This document shows, piece after piece, positions 50,065-50,247 of a stretch of DNA of 50,247 nucleotides. The position numbers and the translations under genes are program-made. The notes below the pieces were generated by a model. That model was not told where the DNA came from and made no database searches. It saw only the letters and a program-made list of their open reading frames with translations. The stretch spans positions 1-50,247 of the forward strand of contig JAVBPC010000094.1 of the NCBI GenBank assembly GCA_031549905.1. Reading direction: 5' to 3'. The DNA comes from Avichristensenella sp031549905. GTDB taxonomy: Bacteria > Bacillota > Clostridia > Christensenellales > Aristaeellaceae. How positions within the stretch are numbered: position 1 is the first letter of the stretch; the number at the start of each line of letters is the position of its first letter.

Positions 50065-50247
50065 ATGTTTTCGGCGGAGGGGCAGGCGCAAACGTTTCTG
50101 ATGGCCGTGTACGCGGGCCTGGCGGCGGGCGTACTGTATGATTTTCTGCGCCTGTTTCGCGTGATGCTAAAGGCAGGGCGCGTGGTCACGGCGCTGATGG
50201 ATTTGGTGTTTTGGGTGCTTGCGGCGGCGCTGGTGGCGGCCGCCGCG
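50065..50247 (+). CDS. yabQ: Spore cortex biosynthesis protein YabQ (partial)
   Basis: The first 61 codons, cut by the window end. ATG 50065 follows the yabP stop by 2 nt and the preceding sequence has no separate strong site, so coupling is likely. A hydrophobic start (FLMAVYAGLAAGVLYDFLRL), a basic FRVMLKAGR segment and a second hydrophobic stretch (LMDLVFWVLAAAL) match YabQ, a membrane protein of the outer forespore membrane. It is recognised from its place after yabP and the YD-xx-R and D-xx-FW patterns. Confidence 0.85.
   Translation, partial: MFSAEGQAQTFLMAVYAGLAAGVLYDFLRLFRVMLKAGRVVTALMDLVFWVLAAALVAAAA

Overview
The window looks like a chromosomal segment of a GC-rich, spore-forming member of the Clostridia. 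The evidence is the sporulation pair yabP-yabQ at the right edge, the paired glgC/glgD of Firmicute glycogen synthesis, a CtsR-type heat-shock operator, a BlaI/M56 regulatory pair, DUF3048 (YerB-like) proteins and strong Shine-Dalgarno sites throughout. I see no rRNA, tRNA, CRISPR array, prophage or insertion sequence. Genus and species cannot be read from this sequence.

Layout. 0.1-2.2 kb: a palindromic repeat element and a secreted 5'-nucleotidase. 2.2-5.4 kb: an autoregulated TetR with an ABC exporter. 5.4-9.2 kb: a BlaI repressor, an M56 (BlaR1-like) membrane protease fused to a DUF3048 ectodomain, and a free secreted DUF3048 paralogue. 9.3-16.4 kb: a complete phosphate operon, pstS-pstC-pstA-pstB-phoU-phoB-phoR, ending in a methyltransferase; its PstS is circularly permuted. 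16.5-19.4 kb: a YaiI/YqxD protein and a second ABC exporter. 19.4-24.8 kb: DUF2284 and PHP proteins, an esterase, a MerR regulator, a DUF3788-DUF3795 protein and a sugar kinase. 24.9-27.4 kb: alkylation repair (a frameshifted Ada-AlkA, Ogt, a VOC protein). 27.5-30.8 kb: a CtsR-box heat-shock unit (dnaJ-like, clpB). 30.9-35.4 kb: glgC-glgD-glgA, where GlgA has a histone-H1-like tail. 35.6-37.0 kb: radC and a DUF218 gene. 37.2-43.8 kb: a carbohydrate-related cluster (rpiB, PHP, uridine kinase, ASRT, class II aldolase, a PHP-GNAT fusion, a lactonase, a D-threonine-aldolase-like enzyme). 43.8-50.2 kb: a CAP-domain protein with a cysteine-heptad linker, a zinc ribbon with a phosphoesterase, azlCD, an AraC-GGDEF fusion, a Crp/Fnr regulator divergent from a ferredoxin, and yabP-yabQ.

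Two themes stand out. First, five copies of a composite element of four hairpins sit at gene 3' ends, with compensatory changes in their stems, and some supply the last codons of the neighbouring gene. Second, local regulation is unusually legible: TetR, MerR, BlaI, CtsR and Pho-box operators can all be placed on matching promoters. The strongest candidates for something undescribed are the M56-DUF3048 receptor with its free paralogue and BlaI switch, the composite palindrome family, the AraC-GGDEF and PHP-GNAT fusions, and the cysteine-heptad CAP protein.
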